This document shows, piece after piece, positions 1 through 8,673 of a stretch of 64,000 nt of DNA. Positions within the stretch are counted from its first letter, which is position 1. Each line of letters opens with the position of its first letter. The notes beneath the pieces are model-generated. The model was not told the origin of the DNA and made no database searches. It was given only the letters and a program-made list of their open reading frames with translations. Source of the stretch: Austwickia sp. (GTDB lineage: Bacteria; Actinomycetota; Actinomycetes; Actinomycetales; Dermatophilaceae); the NCBI GenBank assembly GCA_016699675.1, contig CP064985.1, forward strand, positions 4,030,001 through 4,094,000, in the 5' to 3' direction. The position numbers and the translations under genes were made by a program.

Positions 1-1
1 G

Positions 2-1204
2 ACCGTCGCCCTCGTCGCCGGGGCGGCCAACGCCCCCACCGACGGCGGCCTGGGGCGACTGCTGGCCAACGACGGCGTCACCTATCTGGGCCGCATCTCC
101 TACGGCGTCTATCTGTGGCACTGGCCCTGGGCGGTGTGGCTGCTCCCCGACGGTCGGTTCAACGCCGCGGCCGCGCTGTTCGTCGCCGCGATGACCGTCG
201 CCTCGGCGTCGGTGTCCTACCACCTGCTGGAGCTCCCGCTGCGCACCGGGCGCTTCCGGCTGGTGCCCCCGCTCAGCATCCTGCGCACCGGCGTGGTGGG
301 GATCGCCGTCGTCAGCGTGATCCCGGTGCTGCTGGGGGGCGCCCCGTGGTACGCGGGGATCGCCCACAGCGACCCGGGCCCGTCGGGTCAGGCGTCCGGG
401 GCGGCGCGCCAGCCGCGCGTCATGTTGGTCGGCGACAGCGTGCCGCTGCAGCTGTACGGCGCCTTCGCCGAGGCCGGCGAGCGGAGCGGGGTCGTCATCA
501 TCAACGACGCCCACGGCGGGTGCGCGGCCTCCGGGGTGGTGACGGTGAACCCGGACGGTACGCCGTACGACCCGGTCATCCCCAGGCTGCCGGGCGCACC
601 GGACGGACCGATCTGCGCCGGCGTCATCGGCGATCAGAAGGCCCGGGTGGCGAAGGACAGGCCGACCGTCGTGCTGTGGTGGTCCCGCTACGAACTCGGC
701 GACTTCCTCGGCCCCGGCGGCAAACCCGTGCGCGCGGCGGACCCCAACTACCGGGCGATGCAGCGCAACCTGCTGGACGCCGCCGTCGATCGGCTCTCCG
801 CCGGGGGGGCCACGGTCGTCGTGGTCCAGCCGGAACCGACCGGCATGAAGACCGCCGACCGGTGCACCGCGGACCGGCGCAGCGAGGCCGCCGGCGAGTG
901 CGGCGCGTTCCTCGTTCGGCTGCGGTTCGACAACCAGGTGCGCCTGCAGTGGATCGACGTCCTGCGCGAGAAGGCCGCGACCGACAAACGGCTCAAGCTC
1001 GTGCGCGTCGACGACCTGTTCTGCCGCAATCAGGCCAACCCGTGCGACGACCGCCTCCCGATCGCCGAGGACGGCCGGTTCGGGCCGCCGACCCCGGACT
1101 ACGCGCGGCCCGACGGGTCCCACTTCGCCGCCGAGATCCGCGACCGGATGGCCGGCGAGGTGCTGCGCCGGGCCCTGGCCGCGGCCGGGTCGCCGTCGCG
1201 CTGA
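2..1204 (+). CDS. Acyltransferase-3/SGNH hydrolase family protein, C-terminal part
   Basis: The reading frame is open from base 2, so the start lies left of the window. The first residues form the end of a multi-membrane acyltransferase domain, with GRISYGVYLWHWPW, a motif of OafA/YrhL-type O-acyltransferases, then two hydrophobic segments. The rest is an extracytoplasmic SGNH domain: VGDSVPLQ carries the GDS serine and PDGSHFA near the end carries the Asp-x-x-His pair. Proteins with this layout move acetyl or other acyl groups onto cell-surface glycans, with the SGNH domain completing transfer outside the membrane. The acceptor cannot be told from the sequence. Confidence 0.85.
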   Translation, partial: TVALVAGAANAPTDGGLGRLLANDGVTYLGRISYGVYLWHWPWAVWLLPDGRFNAAAALFVAAMTVASASVSYHLLELPLRTGRFRLVPPLSILRTGVVGIAVVSVIPVLLGGAPWYAGIAHSDPGPSGQASGAARQPRVMLVGDSVPLQLYGAFAEAGERSGVVIINDAHGGCAASGVVTVNPDGTPYDPVIPRLPGAPDGPICAGVIGDQKARVAKDRPTVVLWWSRYELGDFLGPGGKPVRAADPNYRAMQRNLLDAAVDRLSAGGATVVVVQPEPTGMKTADRCTADRRSEAAGECGAFLVRLRFDNQVRLQWIDVLREKAATDKRLKLVRVDDLFCRNQANPCDDRLPIAEDGRFGPPTPDYARPDGSHFAAEIRDRMAGEVLRRALAAAGSPSR

Positions 1205-1341
1205 TCGCGGATCTCGCATCGGCGCCGCCGCCCCTCTGAGAGGATGCCCGCAGCGATCCCGCCGCGACCCGGCCGACGCCACCCGCGCACCGCGCCACGC
1301 TGACCCCACGCCGACCCCAGCGCCCACTCATGAGGAGAGCC

Positions 1342-2733
1342 ATGACCGCCGCCAGCGCCGCCCCGGACCGGTTCGACATCGTCATCCTCGGCGGCGGTAG
1401 CGGCGGCTATGCCTGCGCGCTGCGGGCCGCCCAGCTCGGCCAGCGGGTGGCGCTCGTCGAGAAGGCCGAGCTCGGGGGCACCTGCCTCCACCGCGGGTGC
1501 GTGCCGACCAAGGCGCTCCTCCACGCGGCCGAGGTCGCGGACGCGGTGCGGGAGTCGCAACGGTACGGCGTGCGCGCGGGCCTCGACGGCGTCGACATGG
1601 CCGGCGTGCACGCGTACAAGGACGGCATCATCGGCCGCCTCTACAAGGGGCTGCAGGGGCTGGTGACGACCGCCAAGGTCGAGTTCGTGGCCGGGGAGGG
1701 TCGACTTGTCGCGCCGGACGCCGTCGAGGTCGACGGCCGCCGGCTCGTCGGTGCGGCGGTGGTGCTGGCCACCGGGTCCTACGCGAAGACCCTGCCCGGT
1801 CTCGAGATCGGCGGCCGGGTGCTCACCAGCGACCAGGCCCTGCGGCTCGAGGAGGTCCCGGAGCGCGTGGTGGTCCTGGGCGGTGGCGTCATCGGGGTCG
1901 AGTTCGCCTCGGTGTTCCGCAGTTTCGGCGCGGAGGTGACCGTCGTCGAGGCGTTGCCCCGGCTGGTCGCCGCCGAGGACGAGGCCGTCTCCGCACAACT
2001 GGAGCGGGCCTTCCGCAAGCGCAAGATCGCGGTCCGCACCGGGGCACCGTTCGAGTCCGTCACGCAGGACAAGACCGGGGTGCGCGTGAGGCTGGCGGGC
2101 GGCGAGCAGATCGAGGCGGACCTGCTGCTCGTCGCGGTGGGCCGAGGGCCCGTGACGGCCGGTCTGGGGTACGAGGAGGCCGGGGTCGCGATGGAGCGGG
2201 GTTACGTGCTGGCGGACGAGTACTGCCGCACAAGCGTGCCCGGCGTCTACGCCGTCGGCGACATCGTGCCCGGGCTGCAGCTCGCGCACCGCGGCTTCGC
2301 CCAGGGCATCCTCGTCGCCGAGCACATCGCGGGGTTGGACCCGACGCCGATCGTGGAGAGCGGCATCCCGCGGGTCACCTACTGCGACCCCGAGATCGCC
2401 TCGGTGGGGCTGACCGAGGCCGCCGCCCGGGAGCAGTACGGCGCGGACCAGGTGGCGACGTACGACTACAACCTCGGCGGAAACGGCAAGAGCCAGATCC
2501 TCGGCACCAGCGGATTCGTCAAGGTCGTGCGCCGCGTCGACGGACCCGTCGTGGGGGTCCACATGGTCGGTGCTCGCATGGGCGAGCAGGTTGGGGAGGC
2601 GATGTTGATCGTGGGATGGGAGGCTCTGCCGCAGGAGGTGGCGGCGTTCATCCACGCGCACCCCACGCAGAACGAGGCCCTTGGTGAGGCGCACCTGGCC
2701 CTGGCCGGGAAGCCACTCCATGCCCACGGGTGA
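1342..2733 (+). CDS. lpdA: Dihydrolipoyl dehydrogenase (E3)
   Basis: Flavoprotein of 463 residues that reoxidises dihydrolipoamide of 2-oxo acid dehydrogenase complexes with NAD+. The N-terminal FAD fold (ILGGGSGGYACALRAAQLG) is followed by the redox disulfide motif GGTCLHRGCVPTK, a second Rossmann motif for NAD (VVVLGGGVIGVEFASVF), and the C-terminal dimer domain with HAHPTQNEA, which supplies the catalytic His-Glu pair. An ATG at 1330 is in frame, but the AGGAG lying 5-9 bases before the ATG at 1342 is inside that stretch, so 1342 is preferred. It lies 60 bases before sucB and is probably co-transcribed with it. Confidence 0.95.
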   Translation: MTAASAAPDRFDIVILGGGSGGYACALRAAQLGQRVALVEKAELGGTCLHRGCVPTKALLHAAEVADAVRESQRYGVRAGLDGVDMAGVHAYKDGIIGRLYKGLQGLVTTAKVEFVAGEGRLVAPDAVEVDGRRLVGAAVVLATGSYAKTLPGLEIGGRVLTSDQALRLEEVPERVVVLGGGVIGVEFASVFRSFGAEVTVVEALPRLVAAEDEAVSAQLERAFRKRKIAVRTGAPFESVTQDKTGVRVRLAGGEQIEADLLLVAVGRGPVTAGLGYEEAGVAMERGYVLADEYCRTSVPGVYAVGDIVPGLQLAHRGFAQGILVAEHIAGLDPTPIVESGIPRVTYCDPEIASVGLTEAAAREQYGADQVATYDYNLGGNGKSQILGTSGFVKVVRRVDGPVVGVHMVGARMGEQVGEAMLIVGWEALPQEVAAFIHAHPTQNEALGEAHLALAGKPLHAHG

Positions 2734-2793
2734 CGGACTTCCGTTCACCCCTAGACTGAGCGACACCACCGCACGATGAGGAGAGGCTTGTCA

Positions 2794-4668
2794 ATGTCCG
2801 AGCGCGTGACCATGCCGGCCCTGGGCGAATCCGTCACCGAAGGGACCGTGACCCGATGGCTGAAGAGCGTCGGCGACGCCGTCCAGGTGGACGAGCCCCT
2901 GCTGGAGGTCTCGACCGACAAGGTCGACACTGAGATCCCCTCTCCCGTGGCGGGGACGCTGCAGGAAATCCTCGTGCAGGAGGACGAGACGGTGCCCGTC
3001 GGCGCCGACCTCGCCGTCATCGGCGACGGGGCCGCTCCGCAGGCCTCCGGAGCCGACGCCCCCACGGAGCAGCAAGAGCAGCAGGGCGGCGCGGAGGCGG
3101 CGGCCGCGCCGGAGGCTCCCTCGACCGAGGCGCCCGTGCAGGCGCAGACCTCCGAGCCGGAGGCGGGGGGCGGCCAGCAGCAGGAGCAGCCGGCGGCCGC
3201 GCCGCAGCAATCGGGTGGCGGCGGTGGCGGCGTCACCGGTGGTGAGAAGGTGACGATGCCCGCGCTGGGTGAGTCGGTCACCGAGGGCACGGTGACGCGG
3301 TGGCTGAAGAAGGAGGGCGACGAGGTCGCGGTCGACGAGCCGCTGCTCGAGGTCTCCACGGACAAGGTCGACACCGAGATCCCCTCGCCCGTCGCCGGCA
3401 CGCTGACGAAGATCCTCGTCCAGGAGGACGAGACCGTGCCCGTGGGCGCCGACCTCGCGATCGTCGGTGGTGAGGCGGCCGCCCAGGAGGCTCCCCAGCA
3501 GGCCGCACCGCAGCAGCAAGCACCTCAGCAAGCACCTCAGCAGCAGGCATCGAGCGAGGCGGCACCGGCGCAGCAGGAGGCCGACGCCGCGCAGGACCAG
3601 GCCCAGCAGAGCGCACCCGCCGCGCCTGCGCCGGAGCCTGCTCCGCAGTCCGCGGCGCAGCAGCCGGCCGCCGAGGCCCCCGCCCAGGTGCAGCCGCAGG
3701 GCCAGGACTCCAGCCAGGAGGGCGACGGCGACCCGTCGGCGTACGTCACCCCGCTCGTGCGCAAGCTCGCGGCGGACAACGGCGTGGACCTGTCCGCCCT
3801 GAAGGGCACCGGCGTGGGTGGGCGCATCCGCAAGCAGGACGTCCTCGACGCCGCGGCCGCCGCCAAGAAGGCCGCCGAGCCCGCCCCCGCACCGGCCGCC
3901 CCGGCCGCAGCACCGGCGCCCGCCGCTCAGGCCGGCGCGCCGGCGAGCGCCGAGGTGTCGGCCAAGCGCGGCACCCGGGAGAAGATGACCCGGCTGCGCA
4001 AGATCATCGCCCAGCGCATGGTCGAGTCGCTGCAGACCTCCGCCCAGCTCACGGCGGTCGTCGAGGTCGACATGACCCGCGTCGCCGCCGTGCGAGCGAA
4101 GGCCAAGTCGGACTTCGAGAAGCGCGAGGGCGTCAAGCTGTCCTACCTGCCGTTCATCTGCGTGGCGACGGTGGACACGCTCAAGCAGCACCCCTCGCTC
4201 AACGCCGGCATCGAGGGCGAGGAGATCGTCTACCACGGCAGCGAGAACCTCGCGGTGGCCGTGGACACCGAGAAGGGCCTGGTCGTCCCCGTCATCAAGG
4301 AGGCGGGCGACCTCAACATCGCCGGCATGGCCCGCAAGATCGCGGACGTCGCCGATCGCACCCGCACCAACAAGATCGGCCCGGACGAACTGTCCGGTGG
4401 GACGTTCACGATCAGCAACATCGGCAGCAACGGCTCGCTGCTCGACACGCCCATCATCAACCAGCCGCAGGTCGCGATCCTGGGCACCGGCGCGATCACC
4501 AAGCGCCCGGTCGTCGTCAAGGACGAGTTCGGCAACGAGTCGATCGCGATCCGCTCGATGATGTACCTCTGCCTCACCTACGACCACCGGGTCGTCGACG
4601 GGGCCGACGCCGGGCGCTTCCTGACCGCGCTGAAGGCGCGGCTCGAGGAGGGCGCCTTCGAGGCCTGA
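2794..4668 (+). CDS. sucB: Dihydrolipoamide acyltransferase (E2) with two lipoyl domains
   Basis: E2 core of a 2-oxo acid dehydrogenase complex, 624 residues. Two nearly identical lipoyl domains (residues about 1-76 and 155-230) each carry the lipoylated lysine in STDKVDTEIPSP. They are joined by long Ala/Pro/Gln-rich linkers. A peripheral subunit-binding domain follows (TPLVRKLAADNGVDLSALKG) and then the acyltransferase core ending in YDHRVVDGADAGRF, with catalytic His and Asp. In actinobacteria this gene serves the pyruvate (and oxoglutarate) complexes and is also called dlaT. The start at 2794 has GAGGAG nine bases upstream; the ATG at 2776 overlaps that site. LipA and LipB, needed to lipoylate it, are encoded 2-5 kb downstream. 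Confidence 0.93.
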   Translation: MSERVTMPALGESVTEGTVTRWLKSVGDAVQVDEPLLEVSTDKVDTEIPSPVAGTLQEILVQEDETVPVGADLAVIGDGAAPQASGADAPTEQQEQQGGAEAAAAPEAPSTEAPVQAQTSEPEAGGGQQQEQPAAAPQQSGGGGGGVTGGEKVTMPALGESVTEGTVTRWLKKEGDEVAVDEPLLEVSTDKVDTEIPSPVAGTLTKILVQEDETVPVGADLAIVGGEAAAQEAPQQAAPQQQAPQQAPQQQASSEAAPAQQEADAAQDQAQQSAPAAPAPEPAPQSAAQQPAAEAPAQVQPQGQDSSQEGDGDPSAYVTPLVRKLAADNGVDLSALKGTGVGGRIRKQDVLDAAAAAKKAAEPAPAPAAPAAAPAPAAQAGAPASAEVSAKRGTREKMTRLRKIIAQRMVESLQTSAQLTAVVEVDMTRVAAVRAKAKSDFEKREGVKLSYLPFICVATVDTLKQHPSLNAGIEGEEIVYHGSENLAVAVDTEKGLVVPVIKEAGDLNIAGMARKIADVADRTRTNKIGPDELSGGTFTISNIGSNGSLLDTPIINQPQVAILGTGAITKRPVVVKDEFGNESIAIRSMMYLCLTYDHRVVDGADAGRFLTALKARLEEGAFEA

Positions 4669-4722
4669 TCGTCTCGACAGCTCCCGGGCGCACGGCGCGG
4701 CATCTCGCCGCTTGCCCGGCAC

Positions 4723-4753
4723 CGAAGGGCCCGCCACACGGGCGGGCCCTTCG
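4723..4753. terminator. Perfect 13-bp hairpin terminator after sucB
   Basis: CGAAGGGCCCGCC at 4723-4735 pairs exactly with 4741-4753 around a five-base loop. It lies 55 bases after the sucB stop and faces the end of the convergent kinase gene, so it may stop transcription from both sides. There is no U-run, as is usual in high-GC actinobacteria. Confidence 0.75.
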
Positions 4754-4811
4754 CCGTGCGCACGCTCGGTCCGGCCGCGCTAGCCAGGTCGTGATTGGGC
4801 CGCCCCACGCC

Positions 4812-6686
4812 TCACGCCGGGGCGGTCTCGGTGGCCCAGAGCCGCCACCCGGCCTCGGTCCACCGCAGGACGAAGACCAGCGGGCTCTCCCCCGCGGGAT
4901 CCCATCCGCCCCGCGCCGACACCGTCTCCACCCGTGCGGCGACGCGCGCCTCCCGGACGCCGTCGCGATCCTGGGTCGAGAGCAGCCGCGCCTCGTGGAC
5001 GGGGTAGGCCAGACCGTCGTACCGCGTGCCCAGGCTCGCGAGGCGCCGTACGTCGGCGCGGGCCGAACCCAGCCCCGCGGCCCCCGGCGCGTAGCACCGG
5101 TCCAGGGGGCCCGGATTCGCCGTCGCGTAGGCGCGGGCCCGCTCAGCGAGCAGCGTGGGCAGGGCCCGGGGTGCGGCGGCCGGGTCGACGGCTTGGTCGT
5201 TCCTAGCTGGCCCTGCCGCCCCGGTCGACGGGGACGTCCGCGATGACGGCGACGTCGACGGCGACGGCGATGACGACGGCGATGACGCCGATGACGACGG
5301 CGATGACGCCGATGACGACGCGGCGGGCGGCAGACCGGGCGGCGGCGTCACCCGCACCGCGGGACCGGAATGGGTCGACGCGCCTGCGGCCCCGCTGGTC
5401 CCCGTGGCCTCCCCGGAGGAACCGCCGGGATCAGTCGGGCCGGTCGCGCCAGGGTTGGCGCCCTCGGTCGGCGTACCGGAGGAGGCCCGCGCGAAGGGCA
5501 GCGACACTCGGCCGACCAGCGGGAGCGGGGCGTCCCGCCAGCCCGCGATCCCGACGCAGGCGGCCAGCCCCAGGGCCATGCCGGCGACGGCGGCCGAGGC
5601 CGTGCGCGCACCCGGTCCCGTGGCGACTCGCAGACCCGCGGAAGCGACGCGCCCCAGCCGCCCCGGCTCGGCCCCCCGATGCCGACCGGGTCGGTTGTCC
5701 GCCGCGTCGGCGTCCTGTCGCAGCGGCCGACCGCGCCACCGGCCCTTCTCGTCGAGCCCGAGCGCGCGCAGGGGATCGTCGGGGCCGACGACCCGCGCGG
5801 CCCAGTCGTCGCCGGACACCGCTTCGCTGTGCCAGCGCACCCGTGCCGTAAGGCGCTCGCCGAGGTCCGGGCCCGCGGGCAGCGCCAAGGGTTCCTCGGG
5901 ACCCAGATCGGCGCACCGGTCGAGCGCGACCGCCGCCGTGGGGCGGGCCTGCGGGTCGCTGGCCAGGCAGGCCGCGACCAGCTCGACCAGCGCCGCCGGA
6001 CAGTCCGGGAGCGCCTCGTGGGCCGGCGTGCGCCCGTACGCCCGGCCCGGCACCTCCCCCGTCAGCATCAGCCAGGCGAGGGCACCCACGCCGTACACGT
6101 CGGACGCCGGGCTGGGCGCGCCCCCCGACTCGACCTCGGGGGCGAGGAACCCGCGCGTCGCCCACACCTCCCGGCATCGCTCCCCCACCAGCCGGGCGCT
6201 GCCCAGGTCACCCAGGACGGCGCGCCCGTCGCGCGTGATGAGGACGTTCCCCGCCGAGAGGTCGCCGTGCGTGATCCCGCGGCGATGCAGCCCGTCGAGT
6301 GCTTGCAGAAGTACGCGCAGGACGCCCGTCACCTCGCGCGGGACCAGGTGCCCTCGATCCGCGATCACCTCGCGCAGCACCCCGCCGTCCACCAGGTCGA
6401 GGACGAGGGCAAGACGTCCGTCGTTCGTCGCCAGCACATCATGGAGTCGGACGAGTCCGGGGGCGGTGGCGGCGATCAAGACGTCGATCTCCCGGCGCAC
6501 CCGCTCCCGGTCGGCCGTCGACCGCATGATCTTGACCGCGCAGGACCAGCCGTCGAGGTCCCGGCGGGCGGCGTACACGTCGCTGTCCGCGCCCCGACCG
6601 CGCAGCCGCAGCAGGGTCATCCCGGGCAACTCGGAATGCCCTGGCGGGAAGGGTGCGCCGGAGGTCTCCGGGCCGGTTGGGTGCAT
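4812..6686 (-). CDS. Membrane-anchored Ser/Thr protein kinase
   Basis: 624 residues. The N-terminal kinase domain (about 20-270) has a glycine-rich loop, Lys52 in CAVKIM, the catalytic loop HGDLSAGN (Asp142), DLG in place of DFG (Asp160) and GFLAPEVE as the APE motif. A hydrophobic segment near residue 380 (AGMALGLAACVGIAGW) should anchor it. The outer part has a Ser/Pro-rich stalk encoded by a 21-bp tandem repeat, then a globular C-terminal region of unknown role. HRD is replaced by HGD, so this is a non-RD kinase, probably not controlled by activation-loop phosphorylation in the usual PknB way. It has no PASTA repeats. It lies between sucB and lipB; whether it has any link to those enzymes is unknown. 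Confidence 0.85.
   Translation of the reverse strand: MHPTGPETSGAPFPPGHSELPGMTLLRLRGRGADSDVYAARRDLDGWSCAVKIMRSTADRERVRREIDVLIAATAPGLVRLHDVLATNDGRLALVLDLVDGGVLREVIADRGHLVPREVTGVLRVLLQALDGLHRRGITHGDLSAGNVLITRDGRAVLGDLGSARLVGERCREVWATRGFLAPEVESGGAPSPASDVYGVGALAWLMLTGEVPGRAYGRTPAHEALPDCPAALVELVAACLASDPQARPTAAVALDRCADLGPEEPLALPAGPDLGERLTARVRWHSEAVSGDDWAARVVGPDDPLRALGLDEKGRWRGRPLRQDADAADNRPGRHRGAEPGRLGRVASAGLRVATGPGARTASAAVAGMALGLAACVGIAGWRDAPLPLVGRVSLPFARASSGTPTEGANPGATGPTDPGGSSGEATGTSGAAGASTHSGPAVRVTPPPGLPPAASSSASSPSSSASSPSSSPSPSTSPSSRTSPSTGAAGPARNDQAVDPAAAPRALPTLLAERARAYATANPGPLDRCYAPGAAGLGSARADVRRLASLGTRYDGLAYPVHEARLLSTQDRDGVREARVAARVETVSARGGWDPAGESPLVFVLRWTEAGWRLWATETAPA
5269..5323 (+). repeat. 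21-bp tandem repeat inside the kinase gene
   Basis: Two full copies (5269-5289, 5290-5310) of a unit beginning GATGACGACGGC, and a partial third. On the coding strand it encodes the Ser/Pro stalk (SSASSPS repeats) outside the membrane. The number of copies may vary between strains. Confidence 0.8.
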
Positions 6687-6859
6687 GGCTCGCCTCCTGC
6701 TCGTCCCCCCGTCACTATGGCCGTACGCCGAGAGCCGGGTTTCTCGTTATCCACAGGCAGCCACCCGAGGACCAAGGAACGGCGGGCCTGTGGATTGGGC
6801 GGGGCGACCCCGGGGATGCCCGCGGAGCCAAGCCGCAGGCGGCGCCGCGACACACCGCG

Positions 6860-6865
6860 TACCCT
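6860..6865 (+). promoter_or_regulatory. -10 box of leaderless lipB transcript
   Basis: TACCCT is followed by seven bases and then the lipB ATG. No Shine-Dalgarno sequence lies before the start. This is the arrangement of actinobacterial leaderless transcripts, where transcription starts at the A of the ATG. Confidence 0.6.
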
Positions 6866-6872
6866 GGCCCCC

Positions 6873-7523
6873 ATGCGCTTCGAGCACGTGGGCTTCGCCC
6901 CCGATTACGCCGACTACCGGGCCACCTGGGACTACCAGCGCCAGGTGCACGCCCAGGTCGTCGCGGGTGACCTGCCCGACACCGTCCTGCTGCTGGAGCA
7001 CGCGGCGGTCTACACGGCCGGCAAGCGCACCGAGCCCTTCGAGCGGCCCCTGGACGGCACCCCGGTCGTGGACGTCGACCGTGGCGGCAAGATCACGTGG
7101 CACGGACCCGGTCAGCTCGTGGCCTACCCGATCGTGCGGCTGCGCAGCCCGGTCGACGTGGTCGCGCACGTCCGTCGCCTGGAGGAGGCCATGATCGCGG
7201 TCTGCGCGGACCTCGGCGTGGCTACCGGCCGGGTCGCCGGTCGCAGCGGGGTGTGGCTGGAGGCGACGGCCACCAAGCCGGAACGCAAGATCGGCCAGAT
7301 CGGGATCCGGGTCAGCCAGGACGTCACGATGCACGGCCTCGCCCTCAATGCGAACTGCGACCTGTCCTGGGGTCAGGTCATCGTCCCGTGCGGGATCGTC
7401 GACGCCGGGGTGACCAACCTGTCGCTGGAGCTGGGCCGCGACGTGCCGTTGAGCGAGATCCTGCCGCTGGCCGAACGCCACCTGGCCGCGGTGCTCGACC
7501 CGGTGGCGGTCGTCCCGGCCTGA
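6873..7523 (+). CDS. lipB: Lipoyl(octanoyl) transferase
   Basis: 216-residue LipB, which moves octanoate from acyl carrier protein to the lipoyl-domain lysine of E2 and GcvH proteins, the first step of endogenous lipoate synthesis. It shows the family motifs GGKITWHGPGQLVAYPI and RKIGQIGIRVSQDVTMHGLALN (split here: RKIGQIGIRV, then TMHGLALN), and the catalytic Cys in PCGI near residue 170. The start at 6873 is supported by the MRFEHVGF beginning typical of the family and by the leaderless promoter box. In relatives lipA follows directly; here an ABC transporter pair lies between. Confidence 0.95.
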   Translation: MRFEHVGFAPDYADYRATWDYQRQVHAQVVAGDLPDTVLLLEHAAVYTAGKRTEPFERPLDGTPVVDVDRGGKITWHGPGQLVAYPIVRLRSPVDVVAHVRRLEEAMIAVCADLGVATGRVAGRSGVWLEATATKPERKIGQIGIRVSQDVTMHGLALNANCDLSWGQVIVPCGIVDAGVTNLSLELGRDVPLSEILPLAERHLAAVLDPVAVVPA

Positions 7524-7707
7524 CCCGCACCCGGCCGCCGGGTAACCGCGCATCGAGGTCGCCTCCTCGTCGCGGCTCTGCTCGCGTGCACGTCGGGGCG
7601 CTGGTCGCAGGGCTCGCGGGGTCGCGGTGTGGCGCAACGGCTCTGACCGCTACCCGTCGTTAGGCTGGGCCCATCCCGGGCTCCCGGGAACCGACCTCGG
7701 GGGTCAC

Positions 7708-8673
7708 ATGTCCGCCACCACGACCAGCACCGGCCCGACGCCACCCGCACCCGCCGACCCTGGGTGGGCCGTGCGGACGCGGGGCCTACGGAAGACCTAT
7801 CGATCCCGGGGCGGCCCCCAGGTCGCGGTCGCGGGACTCGACATGGACGTGCCCTCGGGCGGCGTCCACGGATTCCTCGGACCGAACGGCTCCGGGAAGA
7901 CCACCTCGCTGCGGATGCTGATCGGTCTGGCCCGCCCGGACGCGGGGTCGATGGAGATCTTCGGCCACGACGTACCGTCCCGCCTGCCCGCCGTCATCGG
8001 CCGCGTCGGGGCGATCGTCGAGTCCCCGAAGCTCTTTCCGACGTTCTCGGGCCGGCGCAACCTGGAGCTCCTCGCGGACGCCATCGGCACGCCGCGGGCC
8101 CGGGTGGGTGCGGTCCTGGCCGAGGTGGGGCTGGCGGACCGGGGCAAGGACGCGTACCGCGGCTACTCCTTGGGCATGAAGCAGCGCCTCGCCATCGCGG
8201 CGACCCTGCTGAAGGACCCGGACCTGCTCATCTTCGACGAGCCCACCAACGGGCTGGACCCGGCCGGGATCCGAGAGATCCGCCAGACGATGCGCGACCT
8301 CGGGGCACGAGGCAAGACCGTGCTGGTCAGCAGCCACATCCTGTCCGAGGTCGAGCAGGTCGCCGACACCGTCTCGATCATCGGCCACGGCCGATTGCTG
8401 GCGCAGGGCCCGGTGCGGGACATCCTCGGCACGTCGTCTGCTCGGGCACGGGTGGTCGTCGGGGACCTACCCCGGGCCCAGGCCGTGCTGGAAGAGGGCG
8501 GCCTGGCCGTCGCGAACGACGGGACCGCGCTGTACGTCGACGGCGTCCCCGATCCCGCCGACCTCACCCGCCGCCTCGCCGACCGCGGGCTCTACCTCTC
8601 CGAGCTGACGCAGGTCAGACCCGACCTGGAGTCCGTGTTCCTGCAGCTCACCGCCGAGGAGGAGCAGCCGTGA
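7708..8673 (+). CDS. ABC transporter ATP-binding protein
   Basis: 321-residue ATPase of the CcmA/multidrug-export type. Walker A is GPNGSGKTT, the signature is YSLGMKQRL, Walker B is LLIFDEPTNGLDP, and the switch histidine is in SSHILSEVE. The YSLGMKQRL signature is that of lantibiotic/bacitracin-type exporters (BcrA family). It overlaps the downstream permease by four bases (GTGA), so the two form one transporter. The substrate is unknown. The start at 7708 follows GGGGGTC rather than a strong ribosome site; a GTG-less upstream extension is possible but unlikely to be coding. Confidence 0.88.
   Translation: MSATTTSTGPTPPAPADPGWAVRTRGLRKTYRSRGGPQVAVAGLDMDVPSGGVHGFLGPNGSGKTTSLRMLIGLARPDAGSMEIFGHDVPSRLPAVIGRVGAIVESPKLFPTFSGRRNLELLADAIGTPRARVGAVLAEVGLADRGKDAYRGYSLGMKQRLAIAATLLKDPDLLIFDEPTNGLDPAGIREIRQTMRDLGARGKTVLVSSHILSEVEQVADTVSIIGHGRLLAQGPVRDILGTSSARARVVVGDLPRAQAVLEEGGLAVANDGTALYVDGVPDPADLTRRLADRGLYLSELTQVRPDLESVFLQLTAEEEQP

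Noticed and set aside
1330..1341. ATG at 1330 as lpdA start
   Set aside because: The only ribosome binding site lies inside this stretch and serves the ATG at 1342; the same pattern is seen at sucB (2776 versus 2794).
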